DNA from: Cyrtodaria siliqua | Lineage: Eukaryota > Mollusca > Bivalvia > Adapedonta > Hiatellidae | DNA: 64,000 nt | Direction: 5' to 3' | Assembly: GCA_037043455.1 (NCBI GenBank) | Contig: JAWPHD010003258.1 | Location: 124,001 to 188,000, forward strand | Shown here: piece after piece, positions 23,272 to 33,602 of the stretch | Layout of the letters: the number at the start of each line of letters is the position of its first letter | Position numbering within the stretch: the stretch's first letter is position 1 | Notes under the pieces: model-generated | The model's database searches: none | What the model was told of the DNA's origin: nothing | Seen by the model: the letters and a program-made list of their open reading frames with translations, nothing else | Translations under genes and position numbers: made by a program

Positions 23272-23424
23272 GTCAGAAGTGGGACAGTTTTATTAAATAA
23301 TCACGGACAAATTAAGTGACGTAGATGTGAAATAATACGAATTTGAAGCAATTTAAATTATTAAACTGAATTAAGTTAATATTATTTTAAAGTTGCATAT
23401 TGTTTAATAGTTTAAACTTTATAT
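23272..23424 (+). mobile_element. Element 3' internal end, copy 1
   Basis: Unique sequence between the 27-bp array and LTR 2 (CACGGACAAATTAAGTGACG...TGAAATAATACGAATTTGAAG) is repeated with high identity at 54,348-54,497. The satellite-to-unique junction (GCAGGTCAG) is the same in both copies. No clear polypurine tract is visible next to the LTR. Confidence 0.8.
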
Positions 23425-23781
23425 TGTAGTTGTGACGCTTGTGAGTGCATGGGATCTCAGATGTTGGTAATGTTGGTGTACTTGCGGAGAACATAACATG
23501 GTGGACGTTACGAACCTCAGATTGCCAGTACAGATTTCTTGTCTAGACTAGAGTTCGTGGGAGTAAACATAGATATAAATACCCGGACGTTTGACTGGCT
23601 GTTACATGTATGTTATTGCAACTTCTTGACCCGAGTGTAAATGCAAATATTGTTTTAAACTGTATTTTAATCATAGTCTGTGTACTGTGATTCCCGGCGT
23701 TAGACAGTGACATTAACTGAGTAAGATACCAGTTTAATACAACCAATTCGAAAGTGTTTTCTTGCATAAGCATTCATTTTT

Positions 23782-25193
23782 AGCTCGACTATTCGAAGAA
23801 TAAGAGAGCTTTTGTAATCAACCCGGGGTCGGCGTAGGCGTCGGCGTTGGCATCGGCGTCGGAGTCTCACATCAAGGTTTGCATGTAAGCTGTGTTTACA
23901 AGTCTATATCTCTTACTTTTCTTATCCTAGCACAGCCAAATTTTGCCATTAGCTTCCTTATAGCATTATCTTAAGGGCTGCTTAAGTAATATTGGTTCCT
24001 GTAACCCCTGGGCTCCCATGGAACCCAAATTCTCTTAAAATGGTCTGTTTCACATCAAATTTTGCGTGTAAGCTGTGTTTACAGGTCTATATCTATTCGT
24101 TTCTTGTCCTAGCTGAACCAAATTTTGGAATTGGTTTCTTTATAGTATGTTGTAAAGGGTTGGATAAGTAATTTTGTCTTCTGCAAATTCTAGGCTCCCA
24201 TGGAACCCAAATTGTGATGGCCCATAAAATGTGCAATAATGGCAGATCTATGTTTGCATGTAAGCATGTATATATCTATAATTTTGGTTTGGGATTTCTT
24301 ATAGCATTATGCATCTTATTCATACTTTACCCATATTTGGGCATAGGCTCACTCCTCCCCCCGCCCCCGCCCCCAACTCCCACCCACTTCACACTATTTT
24401 TAACTTTTTTTTTTTTTTACATATTTCTGTGTTGTTTTAGTCTATTCGTACACATATATGTTGCCCCCTCCCTCCCCCACCCCGCCTCTCACCACCCCCA
24501 CTTGAAACTATTTTTCTTTTACATATTTCTTTGTTGTTTTAATCAATTCTTACACAAATATGTTTCCCCCTCCCCCCAACCCAACCCCCACTCCCGCCTC
24601 CCACCCCGCTCCCCCCACCCCCACTTGAAACTCTATTTTTTTACATATTTCTGTGTTGTTTTTGTCAATTCTTACACATAGCTATATTGCCCCACCTAGC
24701 CCCCCCCCCCCCCCACCACCACCACCCCGCACCCCCCACTCGAAATATATTTTTATTTGTTATACTATATTTCTGTGTTGTTTTGGTCAATTCTTACATA
24801 GCTTCTTACACATATATGTTGCACTCCCCACCCCCGCCTCTCCCCCATCCCCACTTAAAACTCGATTTTTTAATTATTTTTTTTACATATTTTTGTGTTG
24901 TTTTGGTGAATACATAGCTTCTTACACATATATGTTGCCCTCAAAACCCACACTCCCCCACCATCCACCCCGCCTCTCCCCCACCCCCACCCCGCACCCC
25001 GCTCAAAACTCGATTTTTTTTTTTACATATTTCTGTGAAGTTTTGGTCAATTCTTACACATAGTTATGTTGTGCCCCCAACCCCACCCCACATTGTTGTA
25101 GCCTTGTTTTCTGATAGTTTATACTAGCTATAAATTTATTATTCTCTGAAAAATCGAATAGTCGAGCTGCGCTGTTCTACGACAGCTGTTGTT
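23782..25193 (+). mobile_element. Helentron-like non-autonomous insertion in LTR 2
   Basis: The interruption begins AGCTCGACTATTCGA and carries its inverted copy at about 25,154-25,168, followed by a hairpin (GCTGT...ACAGC, 25,171-25,186) and TGTTGTT. LTRs 1 and 3 show the uninterrupted site, CATTTTT|ATTGTAG, so the borders are direct observations. Insertion into a T run, subterminal inverted repeats, an internal satellite and a 3' stem-loop fit HINE (non-autonomous Helentron) structure. The interior holds (GGCGTC)n near the 5' end and about six pyrimidine-rich units (24,350-25,090) with ACATATTTCTGTGTTGTTTT and C-runs. No protein is encoded. Confidence 0.7.
24350..25090. repeat. C-rich minisatellite inside the Helentron-like element
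   Basis: About six units of 95-130 bp, each with TTTTTTACATATTTCTGTGTTG, TCAATTCTTACACATA and a block of CCCCACCCC runs. The minus strand is G-run-rich, with obvious quadruplex potential. Open frames here are Pro/His-rich low-complexity artefacts. Confidence 0.8.
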
Positions 25194-25319
25194 ATTGTAG
25201 TGTTATCCGTGTCTGTAAAAGGTGTGGTAAATTGAACCTACTGCAATAACGCGGGTTACGGTGTTACCCTAGTAAAATAGTTCAATATCGCAATTTAAGC
25301 TCCATTTACTACTGTAAAT

Positions 25320-26300
25320 ATGGATATCCTTAAAGAGTTAACTGAGTATGGACAATCTCTTGGTTATGAGGGGAATGAGGTGAGAGACTTTATTAAGGGG
25401 CAGCAGGATCAGCAGAGGGAAGAGAGATGGGCACAGCGCCTGAAAGAACGCGAAGAACGTGAGTATAAACTTTCTGTATTAGAATCAGAACGTGAGAAAG
25501 AAAGGTTAAAGGCAGAAGCACAAACTGCCTTAAAAAATATCAAATTAGAAACTGAGAAAGTGGCAGGACCAAGGGTTCCTAAAATGCCGTCATTTAAAGA
25601 ATCTAAAGATGAAATGGATTATTATCTACGTAGGTTTGAACGGTATGCGGTAGCGCCATATTGGAAACCGGAAACTTGGGCTACTAATATCAGTGAACTG
25701 TTGACAGGTAGAGCCCTATATGTGTATGCTTTACTCCCAGCCGATAAAGCGTTAGAATTTGAAACTTTAAAAGTAGCGTTGTTAAAACGGTTTGAAATGA
25801 CTGAGGATGGGTTTAGGCACAGATTCAGATCATGCCAACCCGAGTCTGGGGAAACGTTTCAGCAATTTTCGGTGAGATTGGATAGCTTTCAGGAACACCG
25901 ACGACACTAGAAGGCCTAACCGATTTGATGTTACGGACCAGTTTGTGCAGGTATGTAACGGAGACCTTTCACTATTTCTAAAAGAGCGCATACTAGATAG
26001 TATTGAAATGATGGCTAGATTAGCTGATCAGTATAGAGAAGCCAGGATGATTAATGTGGGAATAATACTATATCAAGTAATCTAACCCGCACCAGAGAGA
26101 CAAATTCGCCGCACAGAGGTAGGTCTTATTCCCAACATAGGGAGATATAAACCAATCTCCTGAACTACGAGTGAACACTAAAGAGACCGGGGAAACTTTG
26201 TTATCGATGTGGTAAACTTGGTCATATAGCAGGAGATTGTTATCCGGGTCATACATTTATAAAAGTGGCTTCGTGTGTATCTCCTGAACGGAAGTCCAGA
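25320..26300 (+). pseudogene. gag: Ty3/gypsy-type gag (degraded), with zinc knuckle
   Basis: Gag is the structural protein that packages element RNA. An intact first frame of 196 codons has a charged Glu/Arg-rich helical N-terminus (about residues 25-85) and a retrotransposon gag core (about 88-190) with MDYYLRRFERYA, LTGRALYVYALL and LLKRFEMTEDGFRHRF. Downstream, similarity shifts frame at about 25,905 and again at about 25,936 (DQFVQVCNGDLSLFLKE). A CX2CX4HX4C zinc knuckle (CYRCGKLGHIAGDC) sits at 26,199-26,240, in yet another frame relation with stops between. This gag core is related to the SCAN-like gag of vertebrate and mollusc Gmr1-type elements. The start at 25,320 is shared with the 16,624 copy. 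Confidence 0.9.
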
Positions 26301-26401
26301 GATAGTTCACCCAGAAGGAGAATAAGTTTTGGCCATTCTAGTCAAAAGATAGGTCCGAAAAACACATGTGGTAAACATGACGATCCGAAGACAGGTGGGA
26401 C

Positions 26402-26944
26402 TTGTTTATCATACAACGATACTGTCAGATACACAACACTGTGACAAAGAGTCAGTCGGTTTTGAGTACCTCGTCTGGGTATACAAAGAGTTCAGGTTTA
26501 AGTATGCCTACAGCAAAAGGGTTAGTAGGTAACGAGATAAGAAGTGTGTTACACGATACAGGCTGCAATGGAGTCGTGGTGCGAAAGAGGTGTGTACCAG
26601 AGAACCAACTCACAGGTGAGCAAAAAACTTGTATATTAGCAGATGGATCGCGGATTGGAGCAACACTTACAAAGGTAAGTTTAGATACTCCTTACCATAC
26701 CGGGAAAGTAAAAGCTTGGTGCTTAGAAAATCCACTCTTTGATTTGATTGTGGGCAATGTAGAAAATGCAAGAGAACCAAATAATCCAGATCCACACTGG
26801 CATAATATCCAGGCTGTGCAGACAAGACAGCAAGCACAGGAAGCAGCAAAAGGTAAGAAATATACCCCCCCCCCCCAGCCCCCCCCCCCCCCCCCCAAAG
26901 TACCTACCAGTGATTGGGGAAAAAGTAAGGCCCGAAGATATTAA
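26402..26944 (+). pseudogene. Retrotransposon aspartic protease region
   Basis: The retropepsin cleaves the element polyprotein. The catalytic D-T-G lies at 26,555-26,563 in the context VLHDTGCNGVVV. An ADGSRI flap-like stretch and a PLFDLIVGNV segment (the usual hydrophobic-Gly region near the domain end) follow. The frame runs into poly-C (26,865-26,897) that encodes only prolines. Beyond it the linker toward integrase continues in another frame (to 27,029), so the C-run has probably changed length and shifted the frame. The single stop-free frame begins at 26,402, but the true polyprotein would be continuous with gag. Confidence 0.85.
26863..26898. repeat. Poly-C tract with a single AG interruption
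   Basis: Two C-runs (about 10 and 19) separated by AG. Prone to slippage and sequencing error; it coincides with the frame change between protease and the linker. Confidence 0.9.
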
Positions 26945-27028
26945 ATCAGCACAAATAGAAGATATGACTCTGATAAAGGTACTTAAGTTAGCAAAAGAAG
27001 GCCCAAGCGAGGCTTTATTCGATTATTA

Positions 27029-27970
27029 GTGCCTCAGAAGTATAGGCCGATTATACTCCATATTGCTCATGAATCCATAATGTCAGGGCATTTAGGAATA
27101 AAACGAACGGCTCGAAAGGTACTGTCACAGTTCTATTGGCCAGGAGTAGAAGCCGATGTCAAGAGATAATGCCAGTTTTGTGACATCTATCAGAGGACCG
27201 TTCCGAAAGGTAAGAATACCAAGGCACCTTTGGGCAAATTGCCACTCATAGATATTCCATTTAAGCATATGGCAGTTGACTTGGTTGGACCTCTCGAACC
27301 AAGGACGTCGAGCGGGCAAAGATATATTCTTACGCTTGTGGACTATGCGACGAGATATCCAGAGGCTATCGCATAGCCGTCCATAGAGAAAGAAAGAGTA
27401 GCAGAAGCGCTACTATATATATTTTATAGGACAGGGGTTCCTCAAGAGATGCTGACTGACATGGGTAGTCAGTTTACCTCAGGTTTAATGAAAGATGTAA
27501 GTAGGTTGATTTCGCTTAAGCATCTCACCACAACCCCATACCACCCGATGTGCAATGGGTTAGTGGAGAGATTTAATGGTACCTTGAAACAGATGCTTAA
27601 ACGATTATGTGCAGTATATCAATCCGCTGCTGTTTGCCTACAGAGCTTATGCATTAGAAAGGACCGTTTGTAGTCAAAGAGAAGGTAGGAGAAATTGATT
27701 ACAAAAAGGAAGTAGGTCAGAAGATAAAGACGTTCCATGTGAACATGCTTAAGCCATATTTTGAACGAACGGAGCCGGTGGTTAGCATTGTGACCGCGGT
27801 ACACCTGCTTGGAATGGTAAGTACAGCTGTAGTAGATGTGGAACGTGAGGAAGATTTTGTTGAAGAATACTCCGGGAATGGAATAGAGGGAAAACATTCG
27901 GGAGTAAGTTTGGAAAGTCCAGGAGATGTACAGATATGTACGGGTCTACCATCAGAACAGGTAGGAGTGT
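27029..27970 (+). pseudogene. Integrase (HHCC and DDE), broken
   Basis: Integrase inserts element cDNA into the genome. It shows an H2C2 zinc-binding region (HIAHES...GHLG...CQFCD, about 27,057-27,190). The catalytic triad is D at 27,278 (AVDLVGP), D at 27,458 (LTDMGSQF) and E at 27,566 (LVERFNGTLK), the last two 35 residues apart, the canonical D,D35E. In-frame stops occur at TAA 27,167 and TAG 27,374. A deletion after about 27,660 removes most of the C-terminal half. A tail frame (27,739-27,972, NMLKPYFER) joins toward RT. Integrase precedes RT here, unlike most Ty3/gypsy elements. Confidence 0.9.
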
Positions 27971-28188
27971 GACAAATCTTCTTAAACAGTTTCCAGATGT
28001 GTTATCTGATAAACCGGGTTACACTAATTTGGGAGAACACGATATTAAGTGACAACCGACTCGCCTATTAGGTCAAATTAGTATCCAATGCCATTTGCTA
28101 TGCGTGAAACAGTGATAGCCGAGGTGAGAAAGATGTTAGAAATGGGTGTAATAGAACGATCAGAAATTTCATTTTCATCACCAATAAT
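27971..28188 (+). pseudogene. Reverse transcriptase N-terminal fragment, cut by the satellite
   Basis: RT-proximal motifs FPDVLSDKPGYT (about 27,993-28,028) and EVRKMLEMGVIERS (about 28,121-28,162), then SFSSPIIV, are the standard lead-in to the first RT motif, in two frames separated by a shift near 28,050. Sequence passes into the 23-bp array at about 28,182-28,190 before any catalytic residues. The YXDD region, RNase H and the rest are absent from the window. The junction sequence AATTGTATAAG belongs to both sides, suggesting a microhomology junction. Confidence 0.85.
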
Positions 28189-29223
28189 TGTATAAGTAAA
28201 TACCTCTGAATTGAATAAGTAAATACCATTCAAGTGTATCAGTTAATACCATTGAATATTATAAGTAAATACCATTGTATTGTATGAGTAAATACAATTG
28301 AATTGTATGAGTAAATACAATTGAATTGTATGAGTAAATACCATTGAATTGTAAGAGTAAATACCATTGAATTGTAAGAGTAAATACCATTGAATTGTAA
28401 GAGTAAATACCATTTAATTGTAAAAGTTTATGCCATTGAATTGTAAGAGTAAATACCAATGAATTGTAAGAGGAAATACCATTGAATTTTAAGAGTAAAT
28501 ACCATTGAATTTTAAGAGTAATTACCATTGAATTGTAAGAGTAAATACCATTGAATTGTAAGAGTAAATACCATTGAATTGTAAGAGTAAATACCATTGA
28601 ATTGTAAGAGTAAATACCATTGAATTGTAAGAGTAAATACCATTGAATTGTAAGAGTAAATACCATTGAATTGTATAAGTATATACCATTGAATTGTAAG
28701 AGTAAATACCATTGAATTGTATAAGTATATACCATTGAATTGTATGAGAAAATACCATTGAATTGTATGAGGAAATACCATTGAACTGTATAAGTGAATA
28801 TCATTGAACCGTATAAGTAAATACCATTAAACGGTATAAGTAAATACCATTGACATTTATTGGTCAATACCATTGAATTGTATAGGTAAAAACCGTTGAA
28901 TTGTATATAAATACCATTGAATTGTATAAGTAAATACCGTTGAATTGTATCGGTAAATGACATTGAATTTTATAAGTAAATACTACTGTAGAAGTAAATA
29001 CCATTGAACTGTATAAGTAAATAGCTTTGAATTGTATCAATCAATACCATTGAATTGTATATGTAAATACCATTGAACTGTATAAGTATATACAGTTGAA
29101 TTCTATAAGTATATACCACTGTATAAGTAATTTCATTGAACTGTATAAGTAAATACCATTGAACTGTATCAGTAAATACCATTGCATTGTATAAGTAAAT
29201 ACCATTGAACTGTATAAGTAAAT
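28186..29223. repeat. 23-bp satellite, block A3
   Basis: A homogeneous sub-family with TTGTAAGAG (about 28,340-28,680) forms many consecutive near-identical units, then mixed variants up to the SINE. It belongs to the same array that continues right of the SINE. Confidence 0.95.
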
Positions 29224-29230
29224 ACCGATT

Positions 29231-29503
29231 TGATTGATTGAATTGGATTTTATAGTCGCACCAACAGCTAAGGTCATATGGCGACTTTCCAGCTTCCACT
29301 GGCGGAGGAAGACCCCAGGTGCCCCTCCGGGCAATTTTCGTGCACGGGCGGGCACCTGGGTAGAACCACGACGTTCCGCAAGCCAGCTGGATAGCTTCAT
29401 CACATAAAGATTCCTAGGCCCCTGAGGGATCGAACCTACAGCGGTGAGGGGCAAGTGATTTCAAATCAGAGACGTTAACCACTCGGCCACGGACGCCCCA
29501 AAC
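29231..29503 (-). mobile_element. Meta-domain type tRNA-derived SINE inserted in the satellite
   Basis: On the minus strand, perfect box A (TGGCCGAGTGG, 29,479-29,489) and box B (GGTTCGATCC, 29,427-29,436) form a tRNA-Ser-like head. The conserved body follows (CCAGCTGGCTTGCGGAACGT, GTGGTTCTACCCAGGTGCCC, GGTCTTCCTCCGCCAGTGG). ACCGATT at 29,224-29,230 and 29,504-29,510 is the target duplication. The body matches what is known of bivalve Meta-domain SINEs. This is the best-preserved SINE in the window, so its insertion into the array is fairly recent. Confidence 0.85.
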
Positions 29504-31206
29504 ACCGATTAGAACTGTATAAGTAAATACTCTTGAACTGTATAAGTAAATACCATTGAACTGTATAAGTAAATACCATTGACTTGTATAAGTAAATACC
29601 ATTGACTTGTATAAGTAAATACCATTGACTTGTATAAGGAAATACAGTTGACTTGTAGAAGTAAATACCATTGAACTGTATAAGTAAATATCATTGGCTT
29701 GTATAAGTAAATACCATTAACTTGTATAAGGAAATACAGTTGACTTGTAGAAGTAAATACCATTGAACTGTATAAGTAAATATCATTGACTTGTATAAGT
29801 AAATACCATTGACTTGTATAAGGAAATACAGTTGACTGGTAAAAGTAAATACCATTGAACTGTATAAGTAAATATCATTGACTTGTATAAGTAAATACCA
29901 TTGACTTGTATAAGGAAATACAGTTGACTGGTAAAAGTAAATACCATTGAATTGTATATGTAAATACCAATGAACTGTATAAGTATACACAGTGGAATTG
30001 AATAAGTATATACCACTGTATAAGTAAATATCATTGAACTGTATAAGTAAATACCATTGAACTGTATAAGTAAATACCATTGAACTGTATATGCAATTAC
30101 CATTGAACTGTAAACGTATATACCATTGAATTGTATCAGTAAATATCATTGCATTGTATAAGTAAATACCATTGAACTGTATAAGTAAATACCGATTTGA
30201 ACTGTATATATCAATACCATTGAACTGTATAATTAAATACCATCGACTTTTATAGGTAAATACCATCGACTTGTATAAGTAAATACCATTGACTTGTATA
30301 AGTAAATACCATTGACTTGTATAAGGAAATACAGTTGACTTGAATAAGGAAATACAGTTGACTTGTAGAAGTAAATACAATTGAACTGTATCAATAAATA
30401 CCATTGAACTGTAGAAGTAAATACCATTAAATGGCATACGTATATACCATTGAACTGAATTGCATAAGTAAATATCACTGAATTGCATAAGTAAATACGA
30501 CTGAATTGTATAATTAAATACCATTGAATTGTATAAGTAAATATCATTGAATTTTATAAATAAATACCATTGAATTGTATAGGTAAAATACCAATGAATT
30601 GTATAGGTAAATACCATTGAATTGTTTAGGTAAATATCATTGAATAGTATAATTAAATACCACTGAACTCTATAAGTAAATACCTTTCAAGTGTGAACTG
30701 TATAAGTAAATACCGTTGAAATGAATAAGTAAATATCGTTGAACTGAATTGATCTGTATAAGTAAATACCGTTTAACTGTATATGTAATTATCATTGAAC
30801 TGTATAAGTAAATACCATTGAACTGTAAAAGTATATATCATTGAATTTTATAAGTAAAGGCAATTAATTGTATAAGTAAATACCATTGAATTGTATAAGT
30901 AAATAGCATTGAATATTATAAGTAAATACCATTGAACTGTATAAGTAAATACCAATGAACTGTATAAGTAAATACCATTGAACTGTATAAGTAAATTACA
31001 CTGAATTGTATAAGTAAATACCATTAAATTGTATTAGTAAATACCATCGCATTGTATAAGTAAAGTCGATTCAATTGTATGAGTAAATACCATTGAATTG
31101 CATAATTAAATAACATTAAATTGTATAAGTAAATACCATTGAACTGTATAAGTAAATACCATTGAACTTTATTAGTAAATAACATTGTATTTTATAAGTA
31201 AATACC

Positions 31207-33602
31207 AATAATTGTACCAGTTAATACCATTGAACCATATAATTAAATACCATTGAACCGTAAAAGTAAATACCATTGAACCGTATAAGTAAATACCATT
31301 AACCCGTGTAAGTAAATACCATTGAATGGTATAAATAAATACCATTGAATTGTATAAATAAATACCATTGAATTTTATAAGTAAATACCATTAAACTGTA
31401 TAAGTAAATACCATTGGCTTGTATAAGTAAATACCATTGACTTGCATAGGTAAATACCATTGAATTGTATTAGTAAATACCATCGAATTGTATAAGTAAA
31501 GTTCATTGAATTGTATAGGTAAATACCATTGAGTTGTATAATTAAATACCATTAAATTGTATAAGTGAATACCAATAAATTGTATAAGTAAATACCATTG
31601 AATCATATAAGTAAATGCCTTTGAACCGTAAAAGTAAATTCCATTGAACTGTATAAGTAAATACCATTGAACTGTATAAGTAAATAACATTGGATTGTAT
31701 AAGTAAATACCAATAAATTGTATAACTAAATACCCTTGAACCGTATAAGTAAATACCATAGCCCCGTATAAGTAAATACCGTTGACTTGTATAAGTAAAT
31801 ACCATTGAACAGTATAAATAAATATCATTGAATCGTATAAATAAATAAATACCATTCAACTGTATAAGTAAATACCATTGAACTGTATAAGTAAATACCA
31901 TTGAACTGTATAAGTAAATACCATTGACTTGTATAAGTAAATACTATTGAATTGTATAAGTAAATACCATTGGCTTGTATAAGTTAATACCCTTGAATTG
32001 TATAAGGAAATATCATTGAACTGTATAAGTAAATACTATTTAACTGTATTAGTAAATACCATTGAAATGTATATGTAATTACCATTGAATTGTATAAGTA
32101 CATATCATTGCATTGTATCGGTAAATACGAGTGAATTGCATAAGTAAATACCAGTGAATTGCATAGGTAAATACCAGTGAATTGCAAAAGTAAATACCAG
32201 TGAATTGCATCAGTAAATACCAGTGAATTGTAAATACCAGTGAATTGCATGAGTTCATTGAACCATATAAGTAAATATCATTGAACCGTAGAAATAAATA
32301 CCATTGGATTGTATAAGAAAATATCACTAAATTTTAAATGCCATTGAATTGTACAAGTACAGGCCATTGATTTGTATAATTAAATACCATTGAATTGTAT
32401 AAGTTAATGCCATTAAATTATATAAGTAAATACCATTGAATTGTATAAGTAAATACCATTGAACTGTATGATTAAAAACCACTGAATTGTTTAAGTAAAT
32501 ACCACTGAATTGTATAAGTAAATGCCATTGAATAGTATAAGCAAATACCATTGAACTCTATAAGTAAATACCATTGGATTGTATAAGTAAATACCATAGA
32601 ATTGTATCAGTAAATACCATTCAATTGTATAAGTAAATACCATTGAATTGTATAAGTAAATACCACTGTATAAGTAAATACCATTGAACTGTATAAGTAA
32701 ATACCATTGAATTGAATAAGTAAATACCATTGAACTCTAGAAGAAAATACCATTGAACTGTATAAGTAAATATCGTTGAACTGTACATGTATCAATCAAT
32801 ACCATTGAACTGTAAAAGTAAATACCATTGACTAATATAAGTAAATACCGTTGAATCGTATAAGTAAATATCATTGAATCGTATAGGTAAATACCATTGA
32901 ACTGTATAAGTAAATACCATTGAACTGTATAAGTAAATACCATTAAATTGTATAGGTAAATACCATTGAACTGTATATGTAATTTCCATTGAACTGTATA
33001 AGTAAATGGCATTGAATTGTATAAGTATATACCATTGAATTGTATAAGTATATACTATTGAATTGTATAAGTAAATACCATTGAATTGTATAAGTATATA
33101 CCATTGAATTGTATAAGTAAATGCAAATGGACTGTATAAGTAAATACCAGTTAACTGTATAAGTAAATACCATTGAACTCTATCAGTAAAAACCATTGAA
33201 TTGTATAAGTAAATACCATTCAATTGTATAAGTAAATACAATTTAATTTTATAAATAAATAACACTGAATTGTTTAAGTAAATACAACTATATAAGTAAA
33301 TACCATTGAAGCGTATAAGTAAATACCATTGAATTGTATAAGTAAATACCATTGTACCATATAAGTAAATACCATTGTACCATATAAGTAAATACCATTG
33401 AACTGTATAAATAAATACCATTGAATTGTATCAATAAATACCATTGAACTGTATAAGTAATTACCATTGAACAGTATAAGTAAATACCATTAAACTGTAT
33501 ATATAAATACCATTGAACTGTATAAGTAATTACCATTGAACAGTATAAGTAAATACCATTGAACTGTATAAGTAAATACCTTTGAACTGTATAAGTAATA
33601 CG
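31207..33602. repeat. Higher-order repeat, 2,396 bp, copy 1
   Basis: Variant order is reproduced at a constant offset of 2,396 bp in the immediately following segment, including rare landmarks (AATAATTGTACCAG at the start, CATGTATCAATCAATACC, CAACTATATAAG). About 104 units of 23 bp. Few differences were seen on reading. Confidence 0.9.

Larger units (their letters stand above)
23425..25258 (+). mobile_element. LTR 2, interrupted by a 1.4-kb insertion
   Basis: LTR sequence is present at 23,425-23,781 and resumes at 25,194-25,258, together about 420 bp, colinear with LTR 3. It contains TATAAAT at 23,574-23,580. It serves both as 3' end of the first satellite-bearing unit and as 5' LTR of the pol-containing unit, a shared-LTR tandem arrangement. 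Confidence 0.75.

Noticed and set aside
18596..23319. Plus-strand 9-residue repeat proteins (AVNTIEWQA and RSIPLSGRQ types) and minus-strand counterparts
   Set aside because: The 27-bp unit is a multiple of three and leaves several frames open on both strands. Substitutions are spread over all codon positions, and stops (GAGTAG, GAGTGA) interrupt at random.
24214..25063. Proline/histidine-rich ORFs
   Set aside because: They lie in the C-run minisatellite of the Helentron-like element and carry no domain.
29428..29500. Functional tRNA-Ser gene
   Set aside because: Very tRNA-like head, but the acceptor stem is not paired, and Meta-domain sequence and a target duplication show a SINE.
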